Source: Glossina fuscipes (Eukaryota; Arthropoda; Insecta; Diptera; Glossinidae). Taken from it: 64,000 nt of DNA. Each line of letters starts with the position of its first letter. The stretch's first letter is position 1. Location: the NCBI RefSeq assembly GCF_014805625.2, contig NW_023998646.1:1263885-1327884 (forward strand), in the 5' to 3' direction. Under the pieces are notes generated by a model that searched no databases, had not been told where the DNA came from, and worked only from the letters and a program-made list of their open reading frames with translations. Below are positions 46,718-58,597 of the stretch, piece after piece. Both the position numbers and the translations under genes were made by a program.

Positions 46718-47300
46718 TTAATTTTCGCCACGAAAGATCAGTAATGACGTTTCTGCAGCATTCTGGGTTGTACCCAAAAGTTTTGTTTTATACACGCACA
46801 AGTCCTTACAAGCATCAGATGTGTTTTGAAATGTGAGCTTCATTTCACTTGCATGAAACTTGATCATGTATTCGTAATAAGCTACTTCTATTTCTGTACG
46901 CTGTACAAGTACACATGTAGCGTATTCCATAAGTAATGGCAAACTCCTAACAATATATTGGAAAAAAATTCGGTCAACATTCAATCAAATTCAGAATCAT
47001 TTATTGTAAGTAAATGTACTTTGTACACATTTAGATCACTTTCCAACACATCCTTTAATTTCTGTAAAATCATTTGAAGAACATTACTGTTGACCAGTCT
47101 GATTAGTAATTAGGCACAACGAATTTTTTCGATAAAATACGATTCCTTCAATTGCATTGTTATTCGTATTCAATATTATGGCAACACAGTTCATTGTCTG
47201 GTTTGTACATACCCAATTAAAATAGTTAGCTCAAAAGGCTTGGCATCATCTTCATGCTATTCGTACACTTTGACACTATAAATCATTCTTGGACTATCCA
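46718..47300 (-). pseudogene. Decayed coding sequence of unknown identity
   Basis: An 88-codon minus-strand frame (46984-46718) has protein-like composition (VRSLPLLMEYATCVLVQR, then EVAYYEYMIKFHASEMKLTF). Just upstream on the same strand, shifted frames read NVLQMILQKLKDVLESDLNV and KPFELTILIGYV. The segments are collinear but broken by stops and frame changes, as in a decayed gene or element. I do not recognise the family. Confidence 0.4.
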
Positions 47301-48121
47301 TTCCTTTTTCTTTAGGTTTTCATTTATTTTATTCATATGTGGTAGTAAAATTCTTCTGTTTTATCAAGTCTTTCCGGGTGTTTAACCTACTTAGGCAAAG
47401 ATGTTCCATTTACTGCTATTCTAATATTGTTTTATTAAAGCAAATTTAGTCATTTCATATTTATCGTCGATTTTTAATAACGTAACTCTTATATGTGGTC
47501 ACGTACCGTCAAAACCATCCGTAGTTATAGAGGTTCAATTATCTATGTGCATATTGACTGTGACCTTTTAATTATAAAAAAAAATTTTAATTATTCTCAA
47601 TTGTAAACAAATGCAGATTAATTTTGTCAATATTTTCTCAGATGTAGCCAAATTCAGACTCGTTTTTTCAATGCAACAGGCGGTTGTCAACAAATATAGA
47701 CTAACTTCTAGCTTATTTATTACACAGTTAATCTCTTACAAAAATACCCTGCCAATCCTTGCTAATTACGTGAATAAGAGAAACAATTTTTTTAAGGTAT
47801 TTTTTAAAATCATTTAACGTCCATTATATTTGTATATTAATATAAATTATGGAATTTTTTGTACACTACTAACTATATTGAATTTTTTTCGCATCATTTC
47901 TCTAATAATAAATCAAAACTCAATATTTTCATTGCTTACTTATTACTTACTATAGATTATGATTATATACCTTTAGAAAAAAAAAGTTAATTAATTATTA
48001 ATGTTATGAGATAAAAAAATCTCTAAAGCTTACATTACTAGGATCTTGCTGAATTATATAAGCAGAGGCCTAATGAATTACTTAACTTAGCGTTAAATTA
48101 TTTATTTATTTATTTTTTTTT
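47301..48121. other. AT-rich intergenic DNA
   Basis: Nothing recognised apart from T- and A-rich runs. Confidence 0.4.
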
Positions 48122-48178
48122 TGGTATGTTGAATGGAGATGGACTAAGCTAATAGATTTGTGGGTTATATGTCCAGCG
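48122..48178 (-). repeat. Interspersed repeat, inverted partner of 36552-36605
   Basis: Reverse-complement match of about 52 bases to 36552-36605, with only a few substitutions. Confidence 0.75.
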
Positions 48179-48892
48179 TTAAATTATATCGAAAATATTT
48201 TTATTTACATGTGTATGTAAGTTTGTAAATTTTAAAACTATGAGTGATATTTCTTTTTGTCTCTTTCGTTTTTTTCCTTTTGTTTTGTTTTATTTACAAT
48301 ATAAAAAAAATGTATATAAATGAGTAATATTATGTGTATAATGTGTGATGCGTTTGTCAATTACAATGTAAAATCATCAACTACAATCGTAGACATACAA
48401 ATTAAGAAATTTTAATGTTACCAAAGCACTTAGCGTCAATAAGAACGAATGATCTAATAAACAGCGTCATCACATAATGTAGAATCGCATATCCTACCAC
48501 TTTCAGCAATGAACAGGGTCGTGTTATATGCTTCTGTTTTGTCTACGCGCTTAGCTCATTGCTAACATTGCTAACATTAGTACTCCTGCTTGAGTTAAAG
48601 TTGGCAAACATGTTGATCCCTTGCAAATATTCGATTTCCTTTCGTTAATTATTACCATTTTACCGTGACTTTTTTCTTGCGTTACATTTAGTTGATTACA
48701 TCTTTTGTTATTAATTTTCTCCAAATATGTTTTAGATTTATTCAGGGGTTTTTTAAATCGAGGTTTAACATTTAAATAAATTAACCTCTTCTTCATTTTT
48801 TCAACTTTTTAGGTTTTGCTTTATCTCTGCACTTGCTAATGGTGTAAAACAGTAGCTGTATTAGATAAATTGTGAATTTATATACATGTCAT

Positions 48893-49250
48893 GTTGAAAG
48901 AAATTGCATATCCGAACAATAGCGGAAATCAAAAATTTTGACACCCATAATTTTAGTATTGTGTGGGCATAGTCAAAATTTTCTCGACTTTCACATATTT
49001 AAAGGATTCATTTTTAATGCGACATGATCTTAAGATTTAATCTCCTTAACTGTGAGATTTAAACTGAAGTTTTTAGATTTTTTAACAAACAATTTCTATT
49101 GAAATTTTTAATTTTCTTAACAAAAAATTTCTTTTGAAGTTTTTAGTTTTTTTAACAAACAATTTCTTTTGAAGTTTTTAGTTTTTTAAGAAACAATTTC
49201 TTTTAGTGTTTTTAGTTTTTTTAACAAAAGATTTCTTTTGGTGTTTTTAG
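48893..49250 (+). repeat. Interspersed repeat with internal 37-bp minisatellite
   Basis: A unique part (48893-49070) is followed by about five imperfect copies of a roughly 37-bp unit containing TTTAACAAACAATTTCTTTTG (49075-49250). The whole arrangement recurs in inverse orientation at 61865-62155. This is an element family and not local slippage. The plan, a conserved block plus a short tandem array, resembles non-autonomous Helitron-like (DINE) elements of flies, but I saw no diagnostic ends. Confidence 0.75.
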
Positions 49251-51366
49251 GTTTACTACTTTCAACATCTATGTCCACTTTTAAAATGAATTTCAATTTT
49301 TGTAAACTTCGATTTGGAAAATTCTTCTCTAATGACCGTTACCTAAGGTACATCTAAACTTAACGAATTCTCTTATCGTCTTTTAAGAATATTAAAACAT
49401 GTGCTCGCCATTCTGGCGGTATTATATCTTACGATTTAGTTAACGAAGTCTTGATAGACTCTGATGTATTTCCTTGCAAGTTGATTTGTTTTCCTGCCAC
49501 AAATTATATAGCTTAATAATAAATCCGCCCGCACAAATGCCTACTCTTAGACCCCAAAAACAGTCAGTGTAGCCATCATCCCTGAATGACTAATGAATTC
49601 TCTCTAGCGAAGTGAAACGATTAGGGACGGATGAGTGGCCCTATAGGTCGAGGTTGGCTGCTGTAACATTCGCGGCGTATTCCTTTTCAAGACAGGTTAA
49701 AAATAAAACTATGAAAGACTTATCATTTCGAAAGTGATATTGACAATAATTTTACGTGTTTATTATGCACAAATTATATTAAGTACGAACGTTAATTCTG
49801 GGACAGCGGGAAAATTACTATATAGGCCTAAAATATTTTTGGGGAAGCAGCTATTTAAAATAAATGCTAACGCGCCTTTTGCAATACTTAGAAGGTGGTG
49901 CGGAAAATTGCAATACATTGAAATAAAACATTGATATTGAATTGAAATGAGTTTAATGTAAATAAATTAATATAATTTCCAAATTTTATAATCCCTCATC
50001 ATTTATGAAACAAATTGAAATAAATCGTCAAAAGTCTTACCCAAAAGTCATAAACTGAATTTTTAATCGATATAAATAATAAGAAAGAGAAAGCAGGCAG
50101 TCAAGTGATTGCTAAACGTATGCACAAACGCACACGAACATTTTTGCGATAGCATATATTCTATTAGCTTATAGAATGTTTTGAACAAAATTGTACGCGA
50201 TTCATATTTAGAAAAATGACGACAACTCAATACCATACATATAACTTCTTAAGCAAGTGTATGGACAAACGCGTTACTATTGCAAATATATCCGTGTAAC
50301 GCATAATCTTAAATATACATGCTGAAAAAAGACAATAACATTATGCGTATAAAATCAAACATATCATTAGCAAGTAGAGTAAAAACATTATGTATATAAG
50401 TTCGAACATTACATTAGCAACATTATTGTCACATTTTGCCTTTAAGGTCTTTTGTACAGAGAGGACCGGTTTTTGGCGACTTTCGAGGTGATGTCCCCTA
50501 ACCAGGGTAATGAAATTAGGTTTTTTTGATAGGTTTTAGCATTTTTCACGACATATCAAAAATCTGTAGTCAAAAAATGGTTATAAAATGATTTTAACAT
50601 TGCATTCTTTCAGTATTTGTAGCGTACTTTTGCGTGAGATTTACTAGCAATAGCTTAGCATTTTAGCTTTTGCGTTCGTAATTAGCGGCTTAGTATGTTT
50701 TGTATGTTGTGACGAGTCTTCTTGGGCAGGGTAAGCTCAGCCACTCCAAGACTCCTTTCAAGAATATTTATTAAATAAAAATTACTTGGACCTTCGGGTG
50801 ACTCGACTTTCTGTTCCATCAATTATTTTTCGTACACGGGGTTAGAGATTTTTTCCTTCCGATATCGCGGGTTACTATAAAAAAACGGATACGTTGCCAG
50901 TGTCATAGTTGCCTTGCCACTCCGGTCCACTCGTCTGTCCCTACCTGGCCCTATTTGGCTTTGTAAAGAAAGAATATTCATCGGTCCTTCAGGGATGGCG
51001 ATTAAGCTATGGCGATTAAGCTGACCCAATCCATCCCCCCTATCCGTAAAGTCAAAAAAAAATTACTAATAAAAGTCAGCTTGTCAAGTTGTCCGTGTGA
51101 TGAGACGCTCTTTTATAGTCGAAGTCTCGCTCGCTTGTTCCATTACAAATATGTTCTGTGTATTGAGGTATTATTATACTTATACGTATGCTTAACTTAG
51201 GTTGGACGCTGTCGCAACCTTACTTACGACTTGCATGAACGACTTATACATAACTTAGTATTAATACTCTCTTACGTCCCATTGTAATACTATTGTAATA
51301 TTTGTTCATATGCTTAACCTTCTGCTTGTTCTATTGCCCTGCTCACATGCATTTCGTATTGACCCA
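49251..51366. other. Gene-free DNA, possible old LTR sequence
   Basis: No gene recognised. The stretch 50706-51320 begins TGTTGTGACGAG, has moderate GC content unlike its surroundings and contains AATAAA (about 50773); it may be an old LTR, but no inverted end or flanking duplication was found. Confidence 0.3.
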
Positions 51367-51485
51367 GATAACAAAATTATTGTACGACCAGAAAAATTAT
51401 TGTACGACCAGAAAAATTTATTGTACGACCAGAAAAATTATTGTATGACCAGAAAAATTTATTGTACGACCAGAAAAATTTATTG
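51367..51485. repeat. Minisatellite, 20-21-bp unit, about 5-6 copies
   Basis: Repeats of a unit containing TTATTGTACGACCAGAAAAA, with one T insertion in some copies and one C-to-T change. Confidence 0.9.
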
Positions 51486-52289
51486 TATATATATATACAT
51501 TGATTAACCATCATTTAAACTTTTATAATCACCATTAGAAAAAAAAGTATTTAAAAACTATACTTTTACACATGCATTTGGGTGGTATTGACCAAATATA
51601 CCAAATCGCGTGATCTGTTGCCCGTTTGTGAGTGCTAGACTCGCTATGCTTAAAATATTTTTCTTCGACACGGTTTTTTTCCTTTTGTTTCTCACTATGT
51701 GTACATTACGCGTTTCTCTACCTACGAATACTTTGCATGCGTTTTTACAGTGTTATACATTTTATGTAAAGTTAGTTTATTTTTCTGTTTATGTGTGTTT
51801 ATACATGTTTATACATATGTGTTTGTATATTTGGCATGTGTGATCCTGCATCTCTAACAATTTGGCATGGCCTATGCCTTTTTATACATTTTAGTACAAT
51901 TTTAGCTGGTCGAGTTTGATTACACAGTTTATATATTTTCTCCATGATCGTATGTTTTTGTGCATGTGTGTTTATCCCTGTATGCCTGTTTTGCATGGCC
52001 CCACGGCGTTATAGATTTTGATATACATTGTTATATGTTTTTCTACAGTATTTGTGCGGGAGGAGGCTGCTCATGTATCCGTTGATGGCTGCGGGTAAAC
52101 ATTTTAGGCGGACGGACCTGTATTTCGTAAGAAAGCAAAACGCTTCCTTACAATGTGCAGGTTTGCTAAGATTATTTAATCGTAATAAATTCTAACTTAG
52201 CAAAGACAATTTTACTGAAGACCCGAACCAAAACATGTGAGTTATCTTGGGGGCTAACTTCACTTCAGTAAAAAAAAGAATTTTCTGAG
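51486..52289. other. AT-rich DNA with TG/TA-rich tracts
   Basis: Contains degenerate TGTTTATACATG-like tracts at about 51785-51840. No gene recognised. Confidence 0.4.
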
Positions 52290-52767
52290 AATATAAAGTG
52301 GCATAGGATCGCGACCAACTACTGTTATGGCGGCTACACGTCGTGGTAACCGCTTGCCAACAGAAACTGAGGCATTTGTGTCGATTTTATCGATCCCGTC
52401 TCACCCATAATTGACAAAGTATCCGATCTGTAGACTTCTTGCATTAAGTTTTTTGAACTCGTGTTACTGGCAATGCTTGACGTTGTTCTTCAATTTGGTT
52501 TTTGGGCGACAATTTCAAGGATGATCTGTTCTGCTTATTCTGGAGATGATTTTCTGTTTCATTATCCTCTGTAACCGTCGAAGAATCTAGTCGATTGTTA
52601 TTCTTAAGAATGCACTCCAATTTTGTTACTTTTGCGCCTCCATTCTCTTCTATTCCCGCATTTCTTGAATTCTGCTGTTTTCCTTTGACAGGAGACTTAC
52701 CGATGCTGTTATATGCACCGCAAAATTTTGACAGAGGTTTATTGGTTAACGCGTATTTAGATTCCAT
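52290..52767 (-). pseudogene. DEAH-box RNA helicase pseudogene, DHX33-like N-terminus
   Basis: From ATG 52767 a frame of 107 codons encodes a polar N-terminus ending EEQRQALPVTRVQKT and stops at 52444. In a shifted frame it continues LMQEVYRSDTLSIMGETGSIKSTQMPQFLLASGY (about 52453-52346), the helicase Walker A region with the usual GxGKT changed to SIKS. A third frame holds PRRVAAITVV (about 52347-52318), helicase motif Ia. The spacing between motifs I and Ia is shorter than normal, so sequence is lost there. The Q-x-LP block before motif I resembles DHX33. RNA unwinding would be impossible. An acceptor-like TTTTCTTGTAG precedes the ATG. Confidence 0.75.
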
Positions 52768-53174
52768 GATTATTTAAGAACTACAAGAAAAGCTTATTAA
52801 AAATTGTTTAAAAAAAAGCATAAAAAAACCTGCCCATGAATAAAACTAAAAACATAAGATAGTGTCATCAACTTTCCATATTATGCTAAAGAATCGAAAA
52901 TTGCTAACTTTTAACCATGTTTATATATACTAGTTCTTCGTAGCAACATCCGGTGTTTTATTCCATTTTTATATATTTATTTTAGCCACAAGCCGCATGA
53001 CATTTTGGACACAAACCACGCAGAGGTGCGATAATAGAACAAAATGGAATGAATGGAATATAAGTTAATCACCTCAAATTTTACAACAACAATTTCATCA
53101 AAGTCCGATGACAGAAAATTATATTCGATCCGAATCTTTATGGGCATTTTGATCATAATTCATGCAAGTGCGAT

Positions 53175-53410
53175 TATGACAGGTTTCTGGAGGGTATTAG
53201 TGTGGTTTTGACAGGTTTTTGGAAGGTATTAGTGTGTTTTATGACAGGTTCTTGGAATGTATTTTGATCATAATTCATGCAAATGTGTTTATGACAGGTT
53301 TGTGGAAGGTATTAATGCGTTTATGGCAGGTTTTTGGAAGGTATTAGTGTGTTTATGACAGATTTGTGGAAGGAATTAGTGTGTTTTGACAAGTTTGTGG
53401 AGGGTGTTTG
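53175..53410. repeat. Minisatellite, about 31-34-bp unit, seven degenerate copies
   Basis: Units share TGACAGGTTTNTGGAAGGTATTAGTGTG with drift; the flanking string TTTTGATCATAATTCATGCAA also appears twice (about 53149 and 53263), so a longer unit of about 115 bp was duplicated as well. Confidence 0.85.
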
Positions 53411-53712
53411 CTTCTTCTTTTCTACTTGTTAAAGATGTCTTGCAACTTTTATTTTCAGACAGAATGCTTTCCTTTTTTTGTAGAAGCTAATTCTTTTATG
53501 TGAAATTCAAAGCAAATTCAAATCAAAAGCAAACAGCAAGATATCTAATAACTAAAATAAAACAAATTTTCAAATAAATCTATTAAATAAAATTTTAGTT
53601 ATCAAAAATACAACAATAATTTATAATTATCAAATATTTAAAGTGTAAAAAATTTATAGTGTATTTTTCACAAAAAATATATATTGCATTAACTAGTAAA
53701 TGAGTTTATTAC

Positions 53713-53835
53713 CTCGGCTACTGGAAGATCATCGTTGCTTTCTAAAACCGGATTTATACGTCCGTTACGTTCATCTTTGCCCACCATTGTGGCGGCGCCG
53801 TATGATTGCGCCAAGAGCCCAGCCATAATGGAAAG
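53713..53835 (-). CDS. Lone internal exon of an unidentified gene
   Basis: A 123-bp phase-0 exon between TTTTTACAG (acceptor) and GAG/GTAAT (donor). The 41 codons read LSIMAGLLAQSYGAATMVGK... then a polar stretch RINPVLESNDDLPVAE. The first half could end a membrane helix. Composition and splice signals support coding, but I found no partner exon nearby in the same orientation; the helicase pseudogene downstream is not in frame with it. Identity unknown. Confidence 0.5.
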
Positions 53836-55131
53836 CTGTAAAAATAGTTTCAAGTCATTTTATAAAACCTCGCAAGTTTTAAGTAATTCTTTAAATTCAT
53901 GTCAGAACAACTTGAGAAAACTGGAAAGAAAGCGATTTATTCCAAAAAAGATAAACGGTTTTGTGAAACTTTTTTTTTAAAGCTTCTTAAATCGATCGTG
54001 GCCTACTTCTTTTTCCGCAAGTCGTTGTTCTTGACCTGTTTACGTTATTGGGGACGTTCCATGAGCGACTGATCAGAAATCCAGGCAGTTGCATTTTCTT
54101 TCTGTTCTTTCTTTCTATACTTCTTAATCTCTCTATATTAAGTAATATTACCCTTAAAATATCATACTCAAGGATGAGGAAGATATACGAATTTAATTAT
54201 CTTCTATTTTCTTGGAATAATTTAACGCTCTACACTCAACCTGATGAATGGTTTATTAAAAAAATTTGTTACTCTGCGTCCAAGATCACATACGTTGGAC
54301 AAAGATATGTTCTTTCTAAAGCGCTTGATATTAAAGTGAAAGTGCCTGCCATGGAAGTGTTGGATAAACGGATATTCAGAAGGTGAAACAAATTATTAAC
54401 GCATCCATTGACATAAACGAACATTCTGCTCGTAAGTCTTTGAAAACAAAAAGCAAAGCAAAAGACTAACCAACTTCAGATTTCATTCAGATCTATGCAA
54501 TTTCCAGTGAGATGGCTCAGTCTTTAGGCAATTATGCTTTTTACACTGGATTGCTATTGACATCTTCATCTAAGTACTTTACTTCCTCACTTGCTGATTA
54601 TCAACCTATTATTTGTCTCATATTTTAGAAGGTTGTTATAGAAAAAAAAAAGTTTTAAGCCGAAAAGTTTGTTTTTGTTGTACACTTGCGAGAAATATTC
54701 CGAACGAAACTCTTATTCCTATTGTTGATGGTTTATACCTATCACCGTTATACTAAAGTAAACTAAAAATAGAAGGACAACTAAATTGTCATACTTTATA
54801 ATCTTGGTTGGGCAAGGCAGATTTTTTCTTTTTTTATGTCTATCACCGAATGATGAGTGTTATATCCATTTCTTTTGGTCAATGGTCCCGGGTTCCAATC
54901 TCAACGATAGAGTTTTCAATATAAGCGAGCGTATGATCTAAGGTAAAGGGCAGCCTTTAAGTCCACACTTTGTAAATTTATTCACAATATTCACAAATAT
55001 GTAGACAATAAATAAAGTCCCTTACGTACAATACACACATACTCTCTATCACAATCTATCAAAGTATTTCAAGTCTTGTTCGTTTCCATTAAATTTTCAC
55101 ATTAATATCTTCATTCCTCAATGCTTTCTAG
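53836..55131. other. Gene-free or heavily decayed DNA
   Basis: A 112-codon plus-strand frame at 54048-54386 has no recognisable motif. The following 200 bp have protein-like words in shifting frames, perhaps an old pseudogene, but nothing I can identify. Confidence 0.3.
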
Positions 55132-57451
55132 ATCGCCTGGAAGAACCTATAAATCTTTTGCTTTGGAAGAACGAAAGTATTCCGGCGTCGCGAACTGAAT
55201 GGTCATATTTCATCGATTTGCAAATAGAACCTACTGGTATGCTTAATTATATATGCTCATATATATATATATATATATTATTTTATTATATAAACATTGT
55301 AAATACTTATAAAACGTTCCCAAAGATTCTATTTTCATTTTATACAAACCAGGATAGCAGGCTTCATGGAAAATACCACGAACTCTTTATAAACAATTAA
55401 ATGTTCGATTCCCCATTGTTGTTCTTGGATTTGTCCAACTTTAGGGAAATTAGAGCGGTGTTCAAAGCTGTGCGAGGCGACATTGTTCACTTGCCGGAAT
55501 TTTATGATGTGGCTCTGGAAGATATATGTCCCCAAGAAAATGGGGAATTGAACGTTGAACGTACTGTTGACGCTCTTGACAGACGATTTCTGGATGCCTT
55601 GGGATAATGAAAGTGACGATGATATCAAGTGAGTAAAGCAGACTTTGGAGTTGCGTATACAGCTTATATTCGATTTACGTCAATGTAACACAGAATGATC
55701 GTTGGCCGCCTGTCTTCGATCATTAATCAGTGAATAAAAATATATTCAAAATAGACTAGATTATTTGGAAACTGATGTCAGTGATAATGAACAAGACATT
55801 GTCGTTGATTCAGTTTCAGAAAAGGCCCGTTTAACGGATGTACTTGAGTTACTTTTACGATTATCAACATTTCGCACTGAACTTGAAATATCCCAAAGTC
55901 CCGATTTACGTCATATATATCAAGAAATGCGAACAAAATGTAGGCGCTGTTAATATCAAATCCGAATGTAAACCACTCTGCTATGTAGTTATCAAATTCT
56001 GTCGAATGTCAGATAGATAGAGGTATTGCAGGCAGTAAAAGAAATGAATACGGCAAATTATCAGGTTGTATTAAATCATTCGTTGCAGGTAAGACAAAAT
56101 ATTTAGATTAGAAACAATTTTATTTCTAAATACACGGAGGTATAGAAGGAACGATCGCTGTAGCATCCAGATATACAGTACGTATCTCTTGAATATCGTG
56201 AAATTCTAAATCAATTTCATATTCATTTACTATTAGAATTCCTGATGTCACGAAAATTGTTAAATATATTACAAACAAAATTCGACACTTGATTTCGTTT
56301 CTTATAATGATCAAATTCGAGGTTTTAGCAAATTTTTTTCCGTTTAAGATTTTGACACAAAAATAATGTCACGGAAATACAACTTTTATGTATTACTTTT
56401 CAGCACAAAATATATTTGGCACGGCACGCACTTAAGTTAGAAGAATACTTAGATGACGATGGCATTATAAATGCGGACTTGCTTTTGTCGTTTCTGAGGA
56501 AAACACAATCACTTTGTATTCACGTGATGATGACGAAAGTCTTTTGATATATTAGTTTGGGGAAAAAGAAATCCATTATTTTTATATGAACTTCAGGACT
56601 TTATTTAACATGCTTCGGATTGTCCGATTTGGGTCAAATATGCACCGTTTTGTTGTATGATTTGTTGCCATTTAGCAACATAGAAGTCCTGGTCTCTATT
56701 TGCAAAAAACTCTAGTAGTCGATTTTCACAATCCTCCCTAGATTCCAATTTTTTATCATTAAAGAAATTTTGCAATGCAAGAAAAAGATGATAATCGCTT
56801 GGTGCCAAGTCCGGACTGTATGGCGGATGCATTAAAACTTCCCAACCAAGCTCCCGAAGTTTCTGGAGAGTCACTGTAGATGTGTGTGGCCTAGCGTTGT
56901 CCTGGTGGAACACGACACCTCTCCTATTGGCCAATTCTGGCCGTTTCTGGTCAATCGCTATCTTCAAACGGTCCAGTTGTTGACAGTAGAGATCAGAATT
57001 TAGCGTTTGGCCATATGGAAGCAACTCATAATAAATAATCCCCTTCCAGTCCCACCAAATGCATAGCTGGAAAATGTTGTGATCGACTGTAAAAATTTTC
57101 GTACTGGAATTATAGTGAAAAGTGGGAACATAACGCTAAGAAGCTGTAAGCTTATACGTAATGGGACATCAAGCGTACAAGAGGGATTTTTACGGTCATT
57201 TCAATATAAAATTGGAACTTTGCTGGATTGAAAATTTTGCCACTGGCATTGTGCTTCAGAAAGAGCGTCTATTAATTTAAGCAATTCGTCTACCGTCTTG
57301 GTTTGGGTATGAGTGAATCTGGTCAATCGAAGCTGCGGCAAATATATTGAACTCGCAAAACCACGGAATATTGTTTTATCACGCCATCATTGATAAAAGC
57401 GACCAAATGATGTTAACTCTGCAAGCGATCGAAGATTTAAGAAGGAAATAA
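55132..57451 (+). pseudogene. Multi-exon unidentified gene, frame broken by a 7-bp duplication
   Basis: Exons by splice signal and frame: 55132-55236, 55445-55628, 55755 to about 55941, 56032-56088, 56404-56523 and a last exon ending TAA 57449-57451. Words include EWSYFIDLQIEP, FYDVALEDICPQENGE, DDFWMPWDNESDDDIK, LELLLRLSTFRTELEIS, QVVLNHSLQ, LARHALKLEEYLDDDG and GILFYHAIIDKSDQMMLTL. Exon 2 to 3 and exon 4 to 5 joins keep frame. In exon 2 a tandem TTGAACG (55548-55554 and 55555-55561) breaks the frame; without one copy it would be open. The exon 1 to 2 phase also disagrees. A mariner sits in the intron after 56523. Family not recognised. Either a recent pseudogene or an allele or assembly with errors. 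Confidence 0.6.
56552..57090 (-). mobile_element. mariner fragment with transposase C-terminus
   Basis: Minus-strand frame (from about 57085 through 57024-56605) encodes the second half of a mariner transposase: WDWKGIIYYELLPYGQTL, FHQDNARPH with the second catalytic Asp, and HPPYSPDLAPSDYHLF with the third Asp, in the DD34D arrangement. The end at 56552 starts TTAGTTTGGGGAAAAAG after a TA and is the likely terminal repeat. The other half, with the helix-turn-helix region, the first Asp and the second terminal repeat, is missing past about 57090. It lies in an intron of the unidentified gene in opposite orientation. Confidence 0.85.
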
Positions 57452-57662
57452 AGAATCGAAAAATACATTAGATCCACAAAGTCATATGTAAAAGTGACTT
57501 TAGGTTCGTAAAGAAAACCCGTGACCAAATTCCTAAACGTGTAATTTTCTTGAGGTTAATGTGAGCTGTTGAATTCGGATTTGTTTGTTCATTTCTTTAA
57601 CACAGAAATAAAAAATCGACCCTATATATATTCCGTGACATTGTAAAATTCTTGATTTAAAA

Positions 57663-58585
57663 GTCGCAAAGTCCGCGAACAAAGTTCAGGGAGAGTGTCT
57701 GTTAGTCTGCTTTTGCCACGAGTGTCATAAGAACGGCATGTCGTTATATGACCTGGCATGATTTTTCTGTTCTCTGCAAATTAGCGGCTAGTCGTTAGGT
57801 ATGTAAAAAAGCAGAGAGAGAAGAAAATGATGCGAGGAATTTTGGATTTTTTAGTGGATTTTTTCTGAGTTTTTTTGAGGACAGTTGAAGTTTCAATGAA
57901 GTCAAAGAGTTAAGAAGGGTACAAGATGTGCACAAAAAAAAAAAAGAAATGATAATGTAAACAATCGACAGAAAGAGCTACAAAAAATGAAAAAAAAATA
58001 TATTAAGTGATTTAAAACGAGAGTAAATGAAAAAAAAGGAAATTAAGTAATTTAAACAAAGAAAAAAGAAATTTAGAAAAAAAGGAGAAATTAAGTAATC
58101 TAGGAAGAAAGAATTTAGTCAGGAATTCTGGAAAGGAAAAAAAGTGGTGAAAATGTCCGGCCAAAAAAAAAAAGGAAACGGAATGTTTGAACAATGACTG
58201 AATTTTAAAGTTTTGCTTGCGGTACAAAGACGAATGAAGGTCAAAAAAATCGCGGACACATAAATGTATAAACAGCAGAAAAAAGAAAGAGAAGATTGGT
58301 TTTGCTTGTGGAGAAGTGTGCACAATAACTAAGTAAATAAATTTTAGTTTTTATTGCAAATAAAATTGCAATAAACAAAGAAAAAGGAAATGTTACTTTG
58401 CAAACAAAATATAAAAATGTAAATAGTTAAGAGAATTTTGAAAAGTTTAAGTAAAAGAATGGTTTTAGTCGAGTTAAGTAAGAAGAAAAAAGAGGGAATT
58501 TTGTTTTTGATCGATACGGAATAATGTAGAAAATCATGGACAAAAGGTGATTGTTTTGTTCTTTTTTTAAACGATTGTGTAATAT
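57663..58585 (+). repeat. Diverged relative of the long LTR at 11720
   Basis: 57663-57880 aligns with about 11720-11990: shared blocks include GTCCGCGA, GTCTGCTTTT, ACGGCATG, CGTTATATGAC and AGCGGCTAG. The TGTAACG terminus is not preserved. The A/G-rich interior up to 58585 has the same character as the long LTR. It is interrupted by the LINE that follows and may continue at 60831. Confidence 0.65.
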
Positions 58586-58597
58586 TAATAAAGAATC
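58586..58597 (+). repeat. Target-site duplication, left copy
   Basis: TAATAAAGAATC at 58586-58597 recurs at 60819-60830, directly flanking the second I-clade LINE. Part of the match overlaps the TAA tail, so the true duplication is between 9 and 12 bp. Confidence 0.75.

Noticed and set aside
48551..48796. 81-codon lysine-rich minus-strand ORF starting MKKRLIYLN
   Set aside because: Good start context, but no family, splice partner or domain; composition fits AT-rich chance. Not strong enough to annotate.
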